Of a stretch of DNA of 64,000 nt, positions 55,678 through 64,000 are shown piece by piece. The notes under the pieces are model-generated. The model did no database searches. It was not told the DNA's origin and saw nothing but the letters and a program-made list of their open reading frames with translations. The stretch is from Peteryoungia wuzhouensis (GTDB lineage: Bacteria > Pseudomonadota > Alphaproteobacteria > Rhizobiales > Rhizobiaceae): the NCBI RefSeq assembly GCF_003205195.1, contig NZ_QJRY01000001.1, forward strand, positions 372,001 through 436,000, given 5' to 3'. The translations under genes and the position numbers were made by a program. Each line of letters begins with the position of its first letter. Within the stretch, counting starts at the first letter, position 1.

Positions 55678-55908
55678 ATGAGTGACACGGAAGTAGCCCG
55701 ATTCATGGTCGGGGTGTCTATGGACGCGGCTGCGCTGCAGCGATTCCACGCCAATCCGGATGCCGAACTGAAACGGTTCGGCATTTCCGACAGCGCCGCA
55801 AAGATCATCAAGAGCAAGGACGCCCCCGCGATCCACAAGGCGATCAAGACGAACTTCGGCGCCAATGCCGCCGCAGACACCGTCAACGTGGTCGTCGTGG
55901 TGCTCTGA
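55678..55908 (+). CDS. borosin precursor peptide A
   Basis: 76 residues with AAGGGAG upstream. A helical leader of the borosin-binding type (ALQRFHANPDAELKRFGI, then SAAKIIKSKDAPAIHKAIKTN), where FHANPDAELKRFGI corresponds to the Phe/Tyr-x(3)-Pro-x(2)-hydrophobic pattern of split-borosin precursors and of the clasp region of OphMA. It ends TVNVVVVVL with no follower. V71-V75 and L76 are the presumed backbone-methylated core. In order with precursor B and the methyltransferase. Not predicted to be an enzyme. Confidence 0.85.
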   Translation: MSDTEVARFMVGVSMDAAALQRFHANPDAELKRFGISDSAAKIIKSKDAPAIHKAIKTNFGANAAADTVNVVVVVL

Positions 55909-55947
55909 ACCAGCGCGCGTCAACCAGCAGAAGGAAAGGATATTGCA

Positions 55948-56184
55948 ATGCCTGCAATCGACAAACTGCTCGTCGACATTGCGACGAACGCCTCCACTGC
56001 CAAGAAATTCCGCGAAAACCCGCTGGCAGTGATCAACAACTCTAACCTGTCTCCGGTGGAGGAGTCCGTGCTCCTCTCCCGTGATCCGAAACTGATCCAG
56101 TCCACCCTCCATGCGGCCGCCTTGAAGAACAGTCTCAAGGCAGCCGACGGAGAAACCGTCTGGACCGTCGTCGTGGTCATCTGA
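55948..56184 (+). CDS. borosin precursor peptide B
   Basis: 78 residues, AAGGAAAGG upstream, 39 bp after precursor A. The leader (TAKKFRENPLAVINNSNLSPVEESVLLSRDP in part) has the same F-x(2)-N-P-x(2)-hydrophobic and L-S-x(3)-E pattern as OphMA's precursor region and bacterial SonA. It ends TVWTVVVVI; the core (V71 to I78) differs from A and contains a Trp, recalling the WVIVV start of omphalotin. The leaders of A and B share only modest identity, so they are not a recent duplication. Confidence 0.87.
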   Translation: MPAIDKLLVDIATNASTAKKFRENPLAVINNSNLSPVEESVLLSRDPKLIQSTLHAAALKNSLKAADGETVWTVVVVI

Positions 56185-56253
56185 TCCGGCGGGCCGTGCC
56201 GGTCCGAGATCGGCGCGGCCTCACTGCATCAACACCTTTCGGGAGATACCGTC

Positions 56254-57147
56254 ATGGATGCACTGGTTGCTGAAAAACCCTTCGATCCCATCGCGACACG
56301 CTCAGAGCCGCCGGTGAAGACCGGCTTCCTCTCGGTCGTCGGCGTCGGGATCAAGCTCGCGGCCCAGACCAGCCTCGAGGCGAAGGCCCATATCGAAGCC
56401 GCAGACCGGGTTTTCTACCTCGTCACGGACCCTGGTACCGAATACTGGCTCACCTCGCTCAATCCCTCGGCGCAGTCACTGCAGTCCTTCTACGAAGACC
56501 GCAGCAGCCGTCTGGCGACCTATCTTGATATCACCGAATACATTCTGGAACATGTCCGCCAGGGCCTGCACGTCTGCGCGGTGTTCTACGGCCATCCCGG
56601 AATCTTCGTCTTTCCGTCGCACCGGGCCGTCGCCCGTGCCCGACAGGAGGGGTTCGACGCGGTCATGTTGCCGGGGATCTCCGCCGAGGACTGCCTGTTT
56701 GCCGATCTCGGGGTCGACCCCGCCCGCAAGGGATGCCAGAGCTTCGAGGCGACGGATTTCCTGATCTTCGACCGCACCTTCGATCCGCGCAACAACCTCG
56801 TGCTGTGGCAGGTCGGCGTGCTCGGCGAAGTGGGCTACAAGATCTCGCTGTCGCAGGAGAAGCTGGAGGTGCTGAAGGAAAAGCTGCTCAAGGCCTATCC
56901 TGCCGACCACCCCCTCACGGTGTATGAGGCCGCGCGCTATCCGGTCTGCGATCCGACCATGCTCAGAACCACGATCGGCGAACTCGACGCATCGATGATC
57001 AGCACAATCTCGACGCTGTTCATTCCGCCGGTCGCCCAGCGCAAACCCGATCTCGACATCGCCAAGCGCCTGGGCATTCCCGAGGACTTCATCAAGCGCC
57101 GCTTCGAACTCAGCGACGAGGAGATCGAGCGGCTCGGCCTCGATTGA
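56254..57147 (+). CDS. borosin peptide alpha-N-methyltransferase (split type)
   Basis: 297 residues, tetrapyrrole-methylase fold. SAM-site strand FLSVVGVGI; FYGHPGIFVFPSHRA; and LPGISAEDCLFADLG followed by DPARKGC, then FEATDFLIFDR, nearly residue for residue the OphMA sequence. The equivalents of OphMA's catalytic residues are Y80, R86 (SRLATY), Y90 and Y112. No precursor is fused to the C-terminus, so it acts on the two separate peptides upstream, methylating backbone amides with S-adenosylmethionine. GGGAGA precedes the ATG, 69 bp after precursor B. Confidence 0.94.
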   Translation: MDALVAEKPFDPIATRSEPPVKTGFLSVVGVGIKLAAQTSLEAKAHIEAADRVFYLVTDPGTEYWLTSLNPSAQSLQSFYEDRSSRLATYLDITEYILEHVRQGLHVCAVFYGHPGIFVFPSHRAVARARQEGFDAVMLPGISAEDCLFADLGVDPARKGCQSFEATDFLIFDRTFDPRNNLVLWQVGVLGEVGYKISLSQEKLEVLKEKLLKAYPADHPLTVYEAARYPVCDPTMLRTTIGELDASMISTISTLFIPPVAQRKPDLDIAKRLGIPEDFIKRRFELSDEEIERLGLD

Positions 57148-57179
57148 GGGCTATGTGCAGGTCGCGGGAGCCTCCACGC

Positions 57180-57581
57180 TCAGCGGAGGTATCGATAAAG
57201 CCAGTCGCGGATGTCTTCCGGCAGCGCGGCTGGCTCACCGGTTTCACGATCGCGGGCGGTCCAGGTCACGTCGATCTCCGCGACCGTCTGGCCGTCACGC
57301 TCCATCTCGACCTCGAAGCCGACCGACTTGCCGCCGATCTTGTCGACCCGCACGACCACGCGCACCGGATCGTCAAGGCGCAGGGGCAGGTGAAGACGCA
57401 GTTCCAGCTTGGTCGGCGCATAGCGCGGTTCATCCTCCAGCGGCGGACGGTAACGCCAGAAATGACGCAAGGCGGCCTCGGCATGGGTGACATAGGCCGC
57501 CGCCTGCATTTCGCCTGTGTCGGCGATGTCGCGGTAGGGAATGGTGATTTCGCTCACCTCGACGCGGTCGATCTCATCCAT
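57180..57581 (-). CDS. hotdog-fold acyl-CoA thioesterase
   Basis: 133 residues with the 4HBT/YbgC-type pattern: the DIADTGEMQAAAYVTHAEAALRHFW segment with the catalytic aspartate and long helix, then LELRLHLPLRLDDPVRVVV and GFEVEMERDGQTVAEIDVTWTA. Probably hydrolyses an acyl-CoA of unknown identity. Convergent with the borosin methyltransferase gene; a biosynthetic link is not supported because it is on the opposite strand. Confidence 0.8.
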   Translation of the reverse strand: MDEIDRVEVSEITIPYRDIADTGEMQAAAYVTHAEAALRHFWRYRPPLEDEPRYAPTKLELRLHLPLRLDDPVRVVVRVDKIGGKSVGFEVEMERDGQTVAEIDVTWTARDRETGEPAALPEDIRDWLYRYLR

Positions 57582-57769
57582 GCAAGGTCCCGTCTTTTCC
57601 GTGTGTTAGCGGCATCTAACGGCATCGCCCCCTCCTCCACAAGTCGTGTCCCAAAAAGGTATCTGCGCGGGGTTTCCGGTTGCGGGCCAAGAGGAATGGG
57701 TAAAACCGCATTGCGAGGTGGAAGATGACGGTATGCCGCCTTATGTTCACCGCGACCGAGGATGGCCCG

Positions 57770-58705
57770 ATGACAACACGTCTTTACGAGAACCCGCTCT
57801 TCCTGGAGCACAACACGCCACCGGGGCATCCCGAACGGGCGGACCGGCTGCGCTCGCTCAACATCGCGCTTGAGCACCCCAACTTCGCACAGCTTGAGCG
57901 GGTCGAGGCTGTGCAGGCCAATGAAGACGCCGTGACGCTGGCGCATCCGGAAGAACATCTGTTTGCGGTGATGCGGCAGATCCCCGAAGAAGAGGGCGAG
58001 ATCAACCAGATCGAGGCTGACACCTATGCCTCGCCGAAGAGCCTGCAGGTGGCACTGACCGCCATTGGTGGCGCTATGGCAGCGGTCGACGACGTGATGA
58101 CCGGCAAGGCAGACAATGCCTTCGTCGCCGGTCGACCGCCGGGGCATCACGCCGAAAAATCCAAGGCGATGGGTTTCTGCCTGTTCAACACAATCGCGAT
58201 TGCCGCACGCCATGCCCAGAAGACCTATGGCGTGGAGCGTGTCGCGATCGTCGACTGGGACGTGCATCACGGCAATGGCACGCAGGACATCTTCTGGGAC
58301 GACCCGTCGGTGCTGTTCTGCTCGACGCACCAGATGCCGCTCTATCCCGGCAGCGGCGCCAAGGACGAGACGGGTAAACACCGCAATATCGTCAATGCAC
58401 CGCTCTCGCCGAATGTCGGCTCGGATCATTTTCGCGAGGCGTTCAAGAGCCGGGTCCTGCCGGCTCTGCACGATTTCTCGCCCGATCTCATCCTGATTTC
58501 GGCCGGCTTCGACGCGCATCACCGCGATCCGCTGGCCCAGATCAATCTTGTCGGCGAAGACTTCGACTGGGCGACGGGGCGTCTGCTGGAAGTCGCCGAT
58601 CGCTTCTGCAACAACCGGGTCGTCAGCCTGCTTGAAGGCGGCTATGATCTCGAAGGGCTCGCCGAATCGGCCGGCCTGCACATCGCCAGACTGATGAAGG
58701 GTTGA
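57770..58705 (+). CDS. histone-deacetylase-family amidohydrolase
   Basis: 311 residues. The class II HDAC-like motif set is intact: [19 protein letters not shown], the metal-binding [12 protein letters not shown] (Asp-x-His), and [12 protein letters not shown] (Asp), with the late [10 protein letters not shown] glycine loop. Bacterial members deacetylate acetylpolyamines or small acetamides. ATG 57770 is chosen with GAGG upstream. Followed 2 bp later by xseB, a conserved rhizobial neighbour. Confidence 0.92.
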   Translation: MTTRLYENPLFLEHNTPPGHPERADRLRSLNIALEHPNFAQLERVEAVQANEDAVTLAHPEEHLFAVMRQIPEEEGEINQIEADTYASPKSLQVALTAIGGAMAAVDDVMTGKADNAFVAGRPPGHHAEKSKAMGFCLFNTIAIAARHAQKTYGVERVAIVDWDVHHGNGTQDIFWDDPSVLFCSTHQMPLYPGSGAKDETGKHRNIVNAPLSPNVGSDHFREAFKSRVLPALHDFSPDLILISAGFDAHHRDPLAQINLVGEDFDWATGRLLEVADRFCNNRVVSLLEGGYDLEGLAESAGLHIARLMKG

Positions 58706-58707
58706 GT

Positions 58708-58962
58708 ATGTCCGACGCCGCTGTTTCCGCCGATCTTTCCGGCCTCTCGTTCGAAAAGGCCGTGGCCGAACTCGAAAGCATCGTCGCACGGCTCGAACGT
58801 GGCGATGTGGCGCTGGAGGATTCCATCGCGATCTATGAGCGCGGCGAACTCCTGAAGAAGCATTGCGAGACGCTGCTGTCGGCTGCCGAAAACCGCATTG
58901 AGAAGATCCGGCTCGATCGCGCCGGCAAGCCAACGGGAACCGAGCCGCTCGACGGGGCTTGA
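58708..58962 (+). CDS. xseB: exodeoxyribonuclease VII small subunit
   Basis: 84 residues, two long helices of the XseB type: [34 protein letters not shown] then [19 protein letters not shown]. It associates with XseA (not in the window) to degrade single-stranded DNA. ATG 58708 directly follows the HDAC stop region. Confidence 0.95.
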   Translation: MSDAAVSADLSGLSFEKAVAELESIVARLERGDVALEDSIAIYERGELLKKHCETLLSAAENRIEKIRLDRAGKPTGTEPLDGA

Positions 58963-58996
58963 GCGACTTTTCTCGACCATAGCGGGAAAATTTGTT

Positions 58997-59317
58997 ATGC
59001 TTTCGGCCATGGACAAGGACATGGTCATTGCCAAGCTGCGGGAGCATCGCGACGAACTGGTCGCTGATGGCATCTTGTCGCTGTCTCTGTTCGGGTCTGT
59101 TGCGCGCGGTGAGGCGACCGAGGAATCGGACGTCGATGTTGTTGTTCGCCTTGACCATTCCAAGATGGGCAAGGGCTTCAGTTTTTTCAGCGACCTAGAT
59201 ATTTTGCGACAGAAGCTCGAGACCATCACCGGTCGACCTGTGGATATCGTCTGCGAACCGGTCGAAAAGGAACGCCTTGCTCGACGCATAGAGAGGGATC
59301 GCCAGCTTGCCTTCTGA
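58997..59317 (+). CDS. MntA-type minimal nucleotidyltransferase (antitoxin)
   Basis: 106 residues. Nucleotidyltransferase signature GS(x10)DxD: G33-S34 in LFGSVARGEATEESDVDVVV with D45 and D47. In MNT/HepT modules this protein adds AMP to the HepT toxin and silences it. Next ORF overlaps by 11 bp. ATG 58997 is preferred (GGGAAAA upstream); ATG 59009 is possible. Confidence 0.88.
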   Translation: MLSAMDKDMVIAKLREHRDELVADGILSLSLFGSVARGEATEESDVDVVVRLDHSKMGKGFSFFSDLDILRQKLETITGRPVDIVCEPVEKERLARRIERDRQLAF

Positions 59318-59531
59318 GCGTCCATGGCTGCGCCTGATGGACATTCTCGACAATGCCAGAAGCGTTCTCGCCTATACCGAAGGCATGACCTACGCGCAGT
59401 ATCTGACAAACCCTCTGGTCAGAGATGGTTCCGAGAGATGCCTTGCGCGCATCTCGGAAGCTGCAGTGAAACTGGGGTCATTTGCGCCCGACCTGCTACC
59501 GAACCATGATTGGACAGGCGTCAAAGACTGA
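59307..59531 (+). pseudogene. truncated HepT toxin
   Basis: 74 residues from TTG 59307, overlapping the nucleotidyltransferase. LRLMDILDNARSVLAYTEG, then ERCLARISEAAVKLG match the first two helices of HepT, but the frame ends at WTGVKD. The last helices with the RNase motif R-x(4-6)-H and the AMP-acceptor tyrosine are missing, and no frame beyond the stop restores them. The toxin is almost certainly inactive. Confidence 0.75.
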
Positions 59532-59625
59532 ACGCAGCGTCACGCTTCCCCGCAGGCCTCACGTCTAGCTTCCGGCCTCAATGCCATCCTACACTCTCCC
59601 CATCGACCACGCGGAGACCGCCCCC

Positions 59626-60552
59626 ATGTCCTTCTTCCCCGGAAACGATCCTGTCCCTGGTGACGGTTTTGCCTGTGATGCGATCGAGCATCTGATCATC
59701 CCGCGCTCCAGCGATATCGGCGGGTTTTCCGTGCGCCGGGCGCTGCCATCGATCAAGCGGCGGCTGGTCGGGCCGTTCATCTTCTTCGACCGGATGGGTC
59801 CGGCGATCCTGAAGGCAGACGAAGCCATGGATGTGCGCCCGCATCCGCATATCGGGCTCTCGACCGTCACCTATCTCTTCGACGGCGAGATCAAGCATCG
59901 CGACAGCCTGGGCACGGAACTCGTGATTGCGCCTGGCGACATCAATCTGATGACGGCAGGCCGCGGCATCGTGCATTCCGAGCGCACGCCGGAAAACCTG
60001 CGCGGTTACCCGCTTGCGATGTCGGGTCTGCAGACCTGGATCGCCCTGCCCGACCAGATGGAAGAGATCGATCCGGCCTTTGCCCATACCGCCAAGGGCG
60101 AATTACCGACCTTCAACGATCGCGGCGCATCCGGTCGCATCGTCATCGGCGGCATGGGCGGCCTGCGGTCACCGGTGAAGACGTTCTCCGAAACTCTTTA
60201 TGTCGATCTGTCGCTCGAAGCCGGCGCCCGCTTCCCCTTCGACGCAGGTCAGGAAGAGCGCGCGCTTTACATCCTCTCGGGCGAGATCGAGATCGCCGGC
60301 GACCGTTTTGCCGCCGACCAGTTGCTCGTCTTCCGACCCGGTGACGAAATCACCCTGATCGGCGGCGCGACAGGCTGTCACGTGATGCTCTTCGGCGGAG
60401 CGGCCATGGGGACGAAGAAACATATCTGGTGGAACTTTGTTTCGTCGTCCAAAGAGCGAATCGAACAGGCCAAGGAAGAGTGGAGAACCGGGCGTTTCGA
60501 TATCGTTCCCGGCGATGAAGAAGAGTTCGTGCCTTTGCCGGAGGGCCGTTGA
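59626..60552 (+). CDS. pirin family protein
   Basis: 308 residues of bicupin type. Metal-binding motif HPHIGLSTVTYLF with the following RDSLG...GDINLMTAGRGIVHSER (histidines and glutamate of the N-terminal cupin) is the pirin signature. Iron-binding; some bacterial pirins act as quercetinases or redox regulators of central metabolism. ATG 59626 (MSFFPGND) is preferred over 59581 because the 15 upstream residues look non-conserved. Partner unknown. Confidence 0.9.
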   Translation: MSFFPGNDPVPGDGFACDAIEHLIIPRSSDIGGFSVRRALPSIKRRLVGPFIFFDRMGPAILKADEAMDVRPHPHIGLSTVTYLFDGEIKHRDSLGTELVIAPGDINLMTAGRGIVHSERTPENLRGYPLAMSGLQTWIALPDQMEEIDPAFAHTAKGELPTFNDRGASGRIVIGGMGGLRSPVKTFSETLYVDLSLEAGARFPFDAGQEERALYILSGEIEIAGDRFAADQLLVFRPGDEITLIGGATGCHVMLFGGAAMGTKKHIWWNFVSSSKERIEQAKEEWRTGRFDIVPGDEEEFVPLPEGR

Positions 60553-60641
60553 CCGCTATATAAGCGCTTGATGACGTGGAATTGCCCTGATCGTCGGGGG
60601 ATGGTATCGCGCATCCAAACAGACTGAAGAGGCATCAGCCC

Positions 60642-62561
60642 GTGACATCCCTGCCCGATACGCCGCTCCTGGACAAGGTCAAGCTCCCGAAAGACCTGAA
60701 GGCCGTCGAAGATCGTGACCTGCCGCAGCTGGCGCGCGAGGTCCGCGACGAGATGATCGACGCGGTGTCGAAGACGGGTGGTCATCTGGGTGCCGGTCTC
60801 GGGGTCGTGGAATTGACGATCGCGATCCACAAGGTGTTCAACACGCCTGACGACCGGCTGATCTTCGACGTCGGCCACCAGTGCTATCCGCACAAGATCC
60901 TGACCGGCCGCCGCGAGCGCATTCGCACGCTGCGCCAGGAAGACGGCCTCTCCGGCTTCACCAAGCGCGCCGAGAGCGAATACGATCCCTTCGGTGCTGC
61001 CCACTCGTCCACCTCGATTTCCGCCGGCCTCGGCATGGCGGTTGCCGCCGAGCTGTCGAAGACCGACCGCAAGGTGATCGCCGTGATCGGCGATGGCGCC
61101 ATGTCGGCCGGCATGGCCTATGAGGCGCTGAACAATGCCGGTGCGCTCGATGCCCGCCTGATCGTCATCCTCAACGACAACGACATGTCGATTGCACCGC
61201 CGACGGGCGCGATGAGCGCCTATCTTGCGCGCCTTGCCTCCGGCCGGACCTATATGGGCTTCCGCGACTTCGGCAAGAAACTGACCGCCTATCTCGGCAA
61301 GACCGTCGACCGCGCGATCACCCGCGCCGTCGAACATGCCCGTGGCTATGTCACCGGCGGCACCATGTTCGAGGAGCTCGGTTTCTACCACATCGGCCCG
61401 ATCGACGGCCATTCCTTCGAGCATCTGCTGCCGGTGCTGCGCAATGTCCGCGACAATGCCAAGGGCCCGGTTCTGATTCATGTCGTGACCCAGAAGGGCA
61501 AGGGCTATCCGCCGGCCGAAGCGGCAGCCGACAAGTATCATGGCGTCAACAAGTTCGACGTCATCACCGGCACCCAGGCCAAGGCCAAGCCGAATGCGCC
61601 GGCCTATACCGCCGTCTTCGCCGATGCGCTGGTCGAGGAAGCCCGCCACGACGAGAAGATCGTCGGCATCACCGCCGCCATGCCGTCTGGCACCGGCCTC
61701 GACAAGCTGCATGCGCTCTTTCCGGAACGCACCTTTGATGTCGGCATCGCCGAGCAGCACGCCGTGACCTTCGCAGCCGGTCTCGCCGCTGAAGGCTACA
61801 AGCCCTTCTGCGCCCTTTATTCGACCTTCCTGCAGCGTGGTTACGACCAGGTCGTGCACGATGTCGGCATCCAGAAGCTGCCGGTGCGCTTCCCGATCGA
61901 CCGGGCCGGTTTCGTCGGCGCCGACGGCCCGACCCATGCGGGTTCCTTCGACACCGGTTTTCTCGCGGCGCTGCCCGGCTTCGTGGTCATGGCCGCTGCC
62001 GACGAGGCGGAGCTGAAGCACATGGTGCGCACTGCGGCTGCCTATGACGAGGGTCCGATCTCCTTCCGCTATCCGCGCGGCGAAGGTGTGGGCGTTCCGA
62101 TGCCCGAACGCGGCGAGATCCTCGAAATCGGCCGTGGCCGCATCGTCAAGCAGGGCTCGAAGGTCGCACTCCTCTCCTTCGGCACGCGCCTCGCCGACTG
62201 TCTGCTTGCCGCCGAAGACCTCGATGCCGCTGGCCTTTCAACCACTGTCGCCGACGCTCGCTTCGCCAAGCCCTTGGATCATGACCTGATCCGCCAACTC
62301 GCCCGCCACCACCAGGTGGTCGTCACCGTCGAGGAAGGCGCCGTCGGAGGCTTCGGCAGCCAGGTGGTGCATTTCCTCGTCAACGAGGGCTTGCTCGACA
62401 ACGGCCTGAAGGTCCGCTCGCTCGTGCTGCCCGATGTCTGGATGGACCAGGCCAAACCCGAAACCATGTATGCCAAGGCAGGCCTCGATGCGGCCGGTAT
62501 TCTGAAGACGGTGTTTGCGGCGCTGGGTCAGGACGTGCCGGGTGTGATTGCGGCGGGGTAA
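60642..62561 (+). CDS. dxs: 1-deoxy-D-xylulose-5-phosphate synthase
   Basis: 639 residues, GTG start. Thiamine-diphosphate-dependent condensation of pyruvate with glyceraldehyde-3-phosphate, first step of the MEP pathway. ThDP motif [18 protein letters not shown] with the [10 protein letters not shown] magnesium ligands; HHCYPHK-like [14 protein letters not shown] near the N-terminus; transketolase glutamate region [15 protein letters not shown]. The final enzyme, IspH, is at 19.9 kb. Clustered with xseB as usual in rhizobia, though a TA remnant and pirin have come between. Confidence 0.97.
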   Translation: MTSLPDTPLLDKVKLPKDLKAVEDRDLPQLAREVRDEMIDAVSKTGGHLGAGLGVVELTIAIHKVFNTPDDRLIFDVGHQCYPHKILTGRRERIRTLRQEDGLSGFTKRAESEYDPFGAAHSSTSISAGLGMAVAAELSKTDRKVIAVIGDGAMSAGMAYEALNNAGALDARLIVILNDNDMSIAPPTGAMSAYLARLASGRTYMGFRDFGKKLTAYLGKTVDRAITRAVEHARGYVTGGTMFEELGFYHIGPIDGHSFEHLLPVLRNVRDNAKGPVLIHVVTQKGKGYPPAEAAADKYHGVNKFDVITGTQAKAKPNAPAYTAVFADALVEEARHDEKIVGITAAMPSGTGLDKLHALFPERTFDVGIAEQHAVTFAAGLAAEGYKPFCALYSTFLQRGYDQVVHDVGIQKLPVRFPIDRAGFVGADGPTHAGSFDTGFLAALPGFVVMAAADEAELKHMVRTAAAYDEGPISFRYPRGEGVGVPMPERGEILEIGRGRIVKQGSKVALLSFGTRLADCLLAAEDLDAAGLSTTVADARFAKPLDHDLIRQLARHHQVVVTVEEGAVGGFGSQVVHFLVNEGLLDNGLKVRSLVLPDVWMDQAKPETMYAKAGLDAAGILKTVFAALGQDVPGVIAAG

Positions 62562-62654
62562 GCGCTCCAGCCCACCTCTCTCTGGACTTCCCCCGCTCCC
62601 CCCGCTAGACCGGGCCTTCAATCGACAGGCGCTGAAACGCGCTTTGGAGGCTCC

Positions 62655-63839
62655 ATGCAGACGGCAGGCACCACGGATATTGCACCCGATTTCGCGCCAG
62701 ACTGGGCGGCGATCGCAGTCGTCATTCTCGGTGTCACGGCCTTTGCCGTCGGCCAGGGGCTGACGTATCCCCTGATTTCGCTGATCCTGGAAAGTCGTGG
62801 CGTCTCGTCCAGCATGGCGGGGCTCAATGCGTCGGTTTTCGCGCTGGGGCTCGCCTCCTCGACACTGATGATCGGCCAGCTGACACAGGCGATGCGTGGC
62901 GACCGCCTGATCGTGGCGTCGCTGCTCGGCGTTTCGATCTCGCTTGCGACCTTGGCGGCCTTCGACCAGCTCTGGGTCTGGTTCGTCGCCCGCTTCCTGC
63001 TCGGCTTCTGCACCAGCATCATCTACACGGTGAGCGAGGCCTGGCTGAACACCGCTTGTCCCGATCGCCTGCGCGGCCGCGTGTCCGGCGCCTATAGCGC
63101 TGGCATGTGCGCAGGCTTTGCCGCCGGCCCGCTCGCCATTCCGCTTGTCGGCATTGAGGACGGCTTTGCCTTTGCGCTGACGGCGGCTTACGTGGCGCTC
63201 GTCGCCTTTGCCTCGGTCATGCTGGGTCGCTACGCCAAGACGAAGCCTGAGGCCTCCGAAGCGGGCGGGCTTGTCACCTTCGTCAAGCTTGCACCGGTGC
63301 TCACGCTGATGGTCGTCGCCTTCGGCTTTTCGGATATCGCGGCGATCTCGATGATCCCGCTCTATTTCGTCGAGCGTGGCTACAGCCAGAATTTCGCGGC
63401 CTTCGTCGTCACCATGGTGGCGCTGCCGACGGCGCTTGCCCAGCCCTTTGTCGGCTGGCTGCTGGATCGGCTGTCGCGGCCTGTCATCGCCATCGCAGGC
63501 TCGCTGATTGCCGCCGTCGCCTTCCTGGTTCTGCCTCTGATGACCTCTCCGCTCACCCTGCTGATCACCATATCGATCCTCGGGGCTGCGAGCTTTTCGC
63601 TCTATACGGCTGCGCTCACCTTGCTCGGCGAACGCTTCCGCGGCGGTCTTCTCGTCTCGGGAAGTGCCGTCTTCGCTCTGGCTTACGCGATCGGCAGTGC
63701 CGCAGGCTCCGGCACCACAGGTCTCACCATGGATCTCGTCTCGGTCGATGCCGGGCCCGTCTTTGTCGGCCTGTTGATGCTTGTTTTCACCGGCTTCTTC
63801 GCGGTCAATCTCATGCGCCTGCGCGCGGCGAAGCGCTGA
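62655..63839 (+). CDS. MFS transporter
   Basis: 394 residues, twelve membrane helices of the YfcJ/sugar-type MFS group. Landmarks: LILESRGVSSSMAGLNAS, FLLGFCTSIIYTVSEAWLN, and DRLRGRVSGAYSAGMCAGFAAGPL, with the repeat half at GLVTFVKLAPVLTLMVV. Substrate unknown. Starts at ATG 62655 after GGAGGCTCC. Confidence 0.88.
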   Translation: MQTAGTTDIAPDFAPDWAAIAVVILGVTAFAVGQGLTYPLISLILESRGVSSSMAGLNASVFALGLASSTLMIGQLTQAMRGDRLIVASLLGVSISLATLAAFDQLWVWFVARFLLGFCTSIIYTVSEAWLNTACPDRLRGRVSGAYSAGMCAGFAAGPLAIPLVGIEDGFAFALTAAYVALVAFASVMLGRYAKTKPEASEAGGLVTFVKLAPVLTLMVVAFGFSDIAAISMIPLYFVERGYSQNFAAFVVTMVALPTALAQPFVGWLLDRLSRPVIAIAGSLIAAVAFLVLPLMTSPLTLLITISILGAASFSLYTAALTLLGERFRGGLLVSGSAVFALAYAIGSAAGSGTTGLTMDLVSVDAGPVFVGLLMLVFTGFFAVNLMRLRAAKR

Positions 63840-63843
63840 GCCC

Positions 63844-64000
63844 ATGCTCGAGACGTCCCCACCCGAGATCTTCGATTGCCAGGCCTGCGGCGCATGCTGC
63901 GCCTATTCCGCCGACTGGCCGCGCTTTTCGCTTGAAAGCGACGAGGAGATATCCGCCATCCCGGAAGCGATGATCGCCAAGGACGAAAGCGGCATGAAGT
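63844..64000 (+). CDS. YkgJ family cysteine-cluster protein (3' end missing)
   Basis: Only the first 52 residues are in the window. FDCQACGACCAYSADWPRF has the CxxCxxCC pattern of YkgJ-like zinc/iron-binding proteins (Fe-S cluster or zinc domain of unknown role). It starts 4 bp after the MFS stop and is probably co-transcribed with it. Confidence 0.8.
   Translation, partial: MLETSPPEIFDCQACGACCAYSADWPRFSLESDEEISAIPEAMIAKDESGMK

Noticed and set aside
55678-56184. Nif11 or nitrile-hydratase-leader RiPP precursors
   Set aside because: The leaders lack the Gly-Gly or Nif11 signature, and the neighbouring enzyme is a borosin methyltransferase.
56254-57147. Cobalamin precorrin or uroporphyrin methylase
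   Set aside because: The fold is shared, but the borosin-specific motifs and the two adjacent peptides identify the specific group; no other corrin gene is nearby.

Overview
The window is a GC-rich stretch of chromosome, almost certainly from an alphaproteobacterium of the order Rhizobiales (family Rhizobiaceae, Rhizobium/Agrobacterium-like). The case rests on a ctaC-ctaD-ctaB-coxF-ctaG-ctaE-DUF983-SURF1 oxidase cluster followed by ispH, thrB and rnhA; an IalB-type periplasmic protein beside it; a RibB with a degenerate GTP cyclohydrolase II tail; a bioMNY biotin uptake operon; a SoxR box; and rhizobial palindromic intergenic repeats. No rRNA, tRNA, CRISPR array, prophage or complete insertion sequence was seen. 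Most of the window is ordinary core genome; the accessory material sits as small inserts between core operons.

Layout. 1-9.0 kb: end of a HAD phosphatase gene, a lipid kinase, a lipoprotein, thrC, an M16 peptidase, rimJ and a membrane GGDEF/EAL protein. 9.0-12.2 kb: LysE exporter, a MazE-tail remnant, YqgE, a DsbD-N-like protein, a peroxiredoxin. 12.2-17.7 kb: an accessory block with a palindromic repeat, a secreted EEP-fold protein, a Zur-box-preceded zinc ABC operon (a 40-codon small membrane protein plus ATPase, permease and binding protein), a Dabb protein and an unusual HicA-like/HTH gene pair. 17.7-28 kb, mostly minus strand: rnhA, thrB, ParDE, ispH, DUF1304, SURF1, DUF983 and the aa3 cytochrome oxidase cluster, with a perfect FNR/FixK-type box just before ctaC. 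28-36.8 kb: ialB, tldD, a VOC protein, a second ParDE, a D,D-carboxypeptidase, soxR with an MFS pump and a perfect SoxR box, a polysaccharide deacetylase, pdxH. 36.9-46.5 kb: a lipoprotein, a DnaJ-domain protein, fabI, a phosphatase, DUF1344, a second GGDEF/EAL protein, aroC, ribB. 46.5-53.3 kb: a RES/Xre toxin-antitoxin pair, a HAF-repeat autotransporter, a membrane protein, a GNAT, a YcaQ-type glycosylase and a possible nuclease gene with a disputed start. 53.3-57.2 kb: a candidate minus-strand small RNA, bioMNY, and a borosin cluster. 57.2-64 kb: thioesterase, HDAC-like amidohydrolase, xseB, a broken MNT/HepT pair, pirin, dxs, an MFS transporter and the start of a YkgJ-like gene.

The most exciting content is at 55.47-57.15 kb. 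Two short ORFs (76 and 78 codons) end in runs of valine (NVVVVVL and VWTVVVVI). They precede a stand-alone 297-residue methyltransferase that carries the diagnostic sequence of fungal borosin (omphalotin) peptide-backbone alpha-N-methyltransferases. This is a split borosin RiPP locus with two different precursors whose presumed cores lie at the very C-terminus, behind an AT-rich leader unlike the rest of the window.

Other points worth attention: the candidate small RNA antisense to the bioM leader; the cysteine-bearing HicA-like toxin candidate; the 40-residue protein translationally coupled to the zinc transporter; and six toxin-antitoxin modules or remnants in 64 kb, most of whose toxin genes begin with TTG or GTG.
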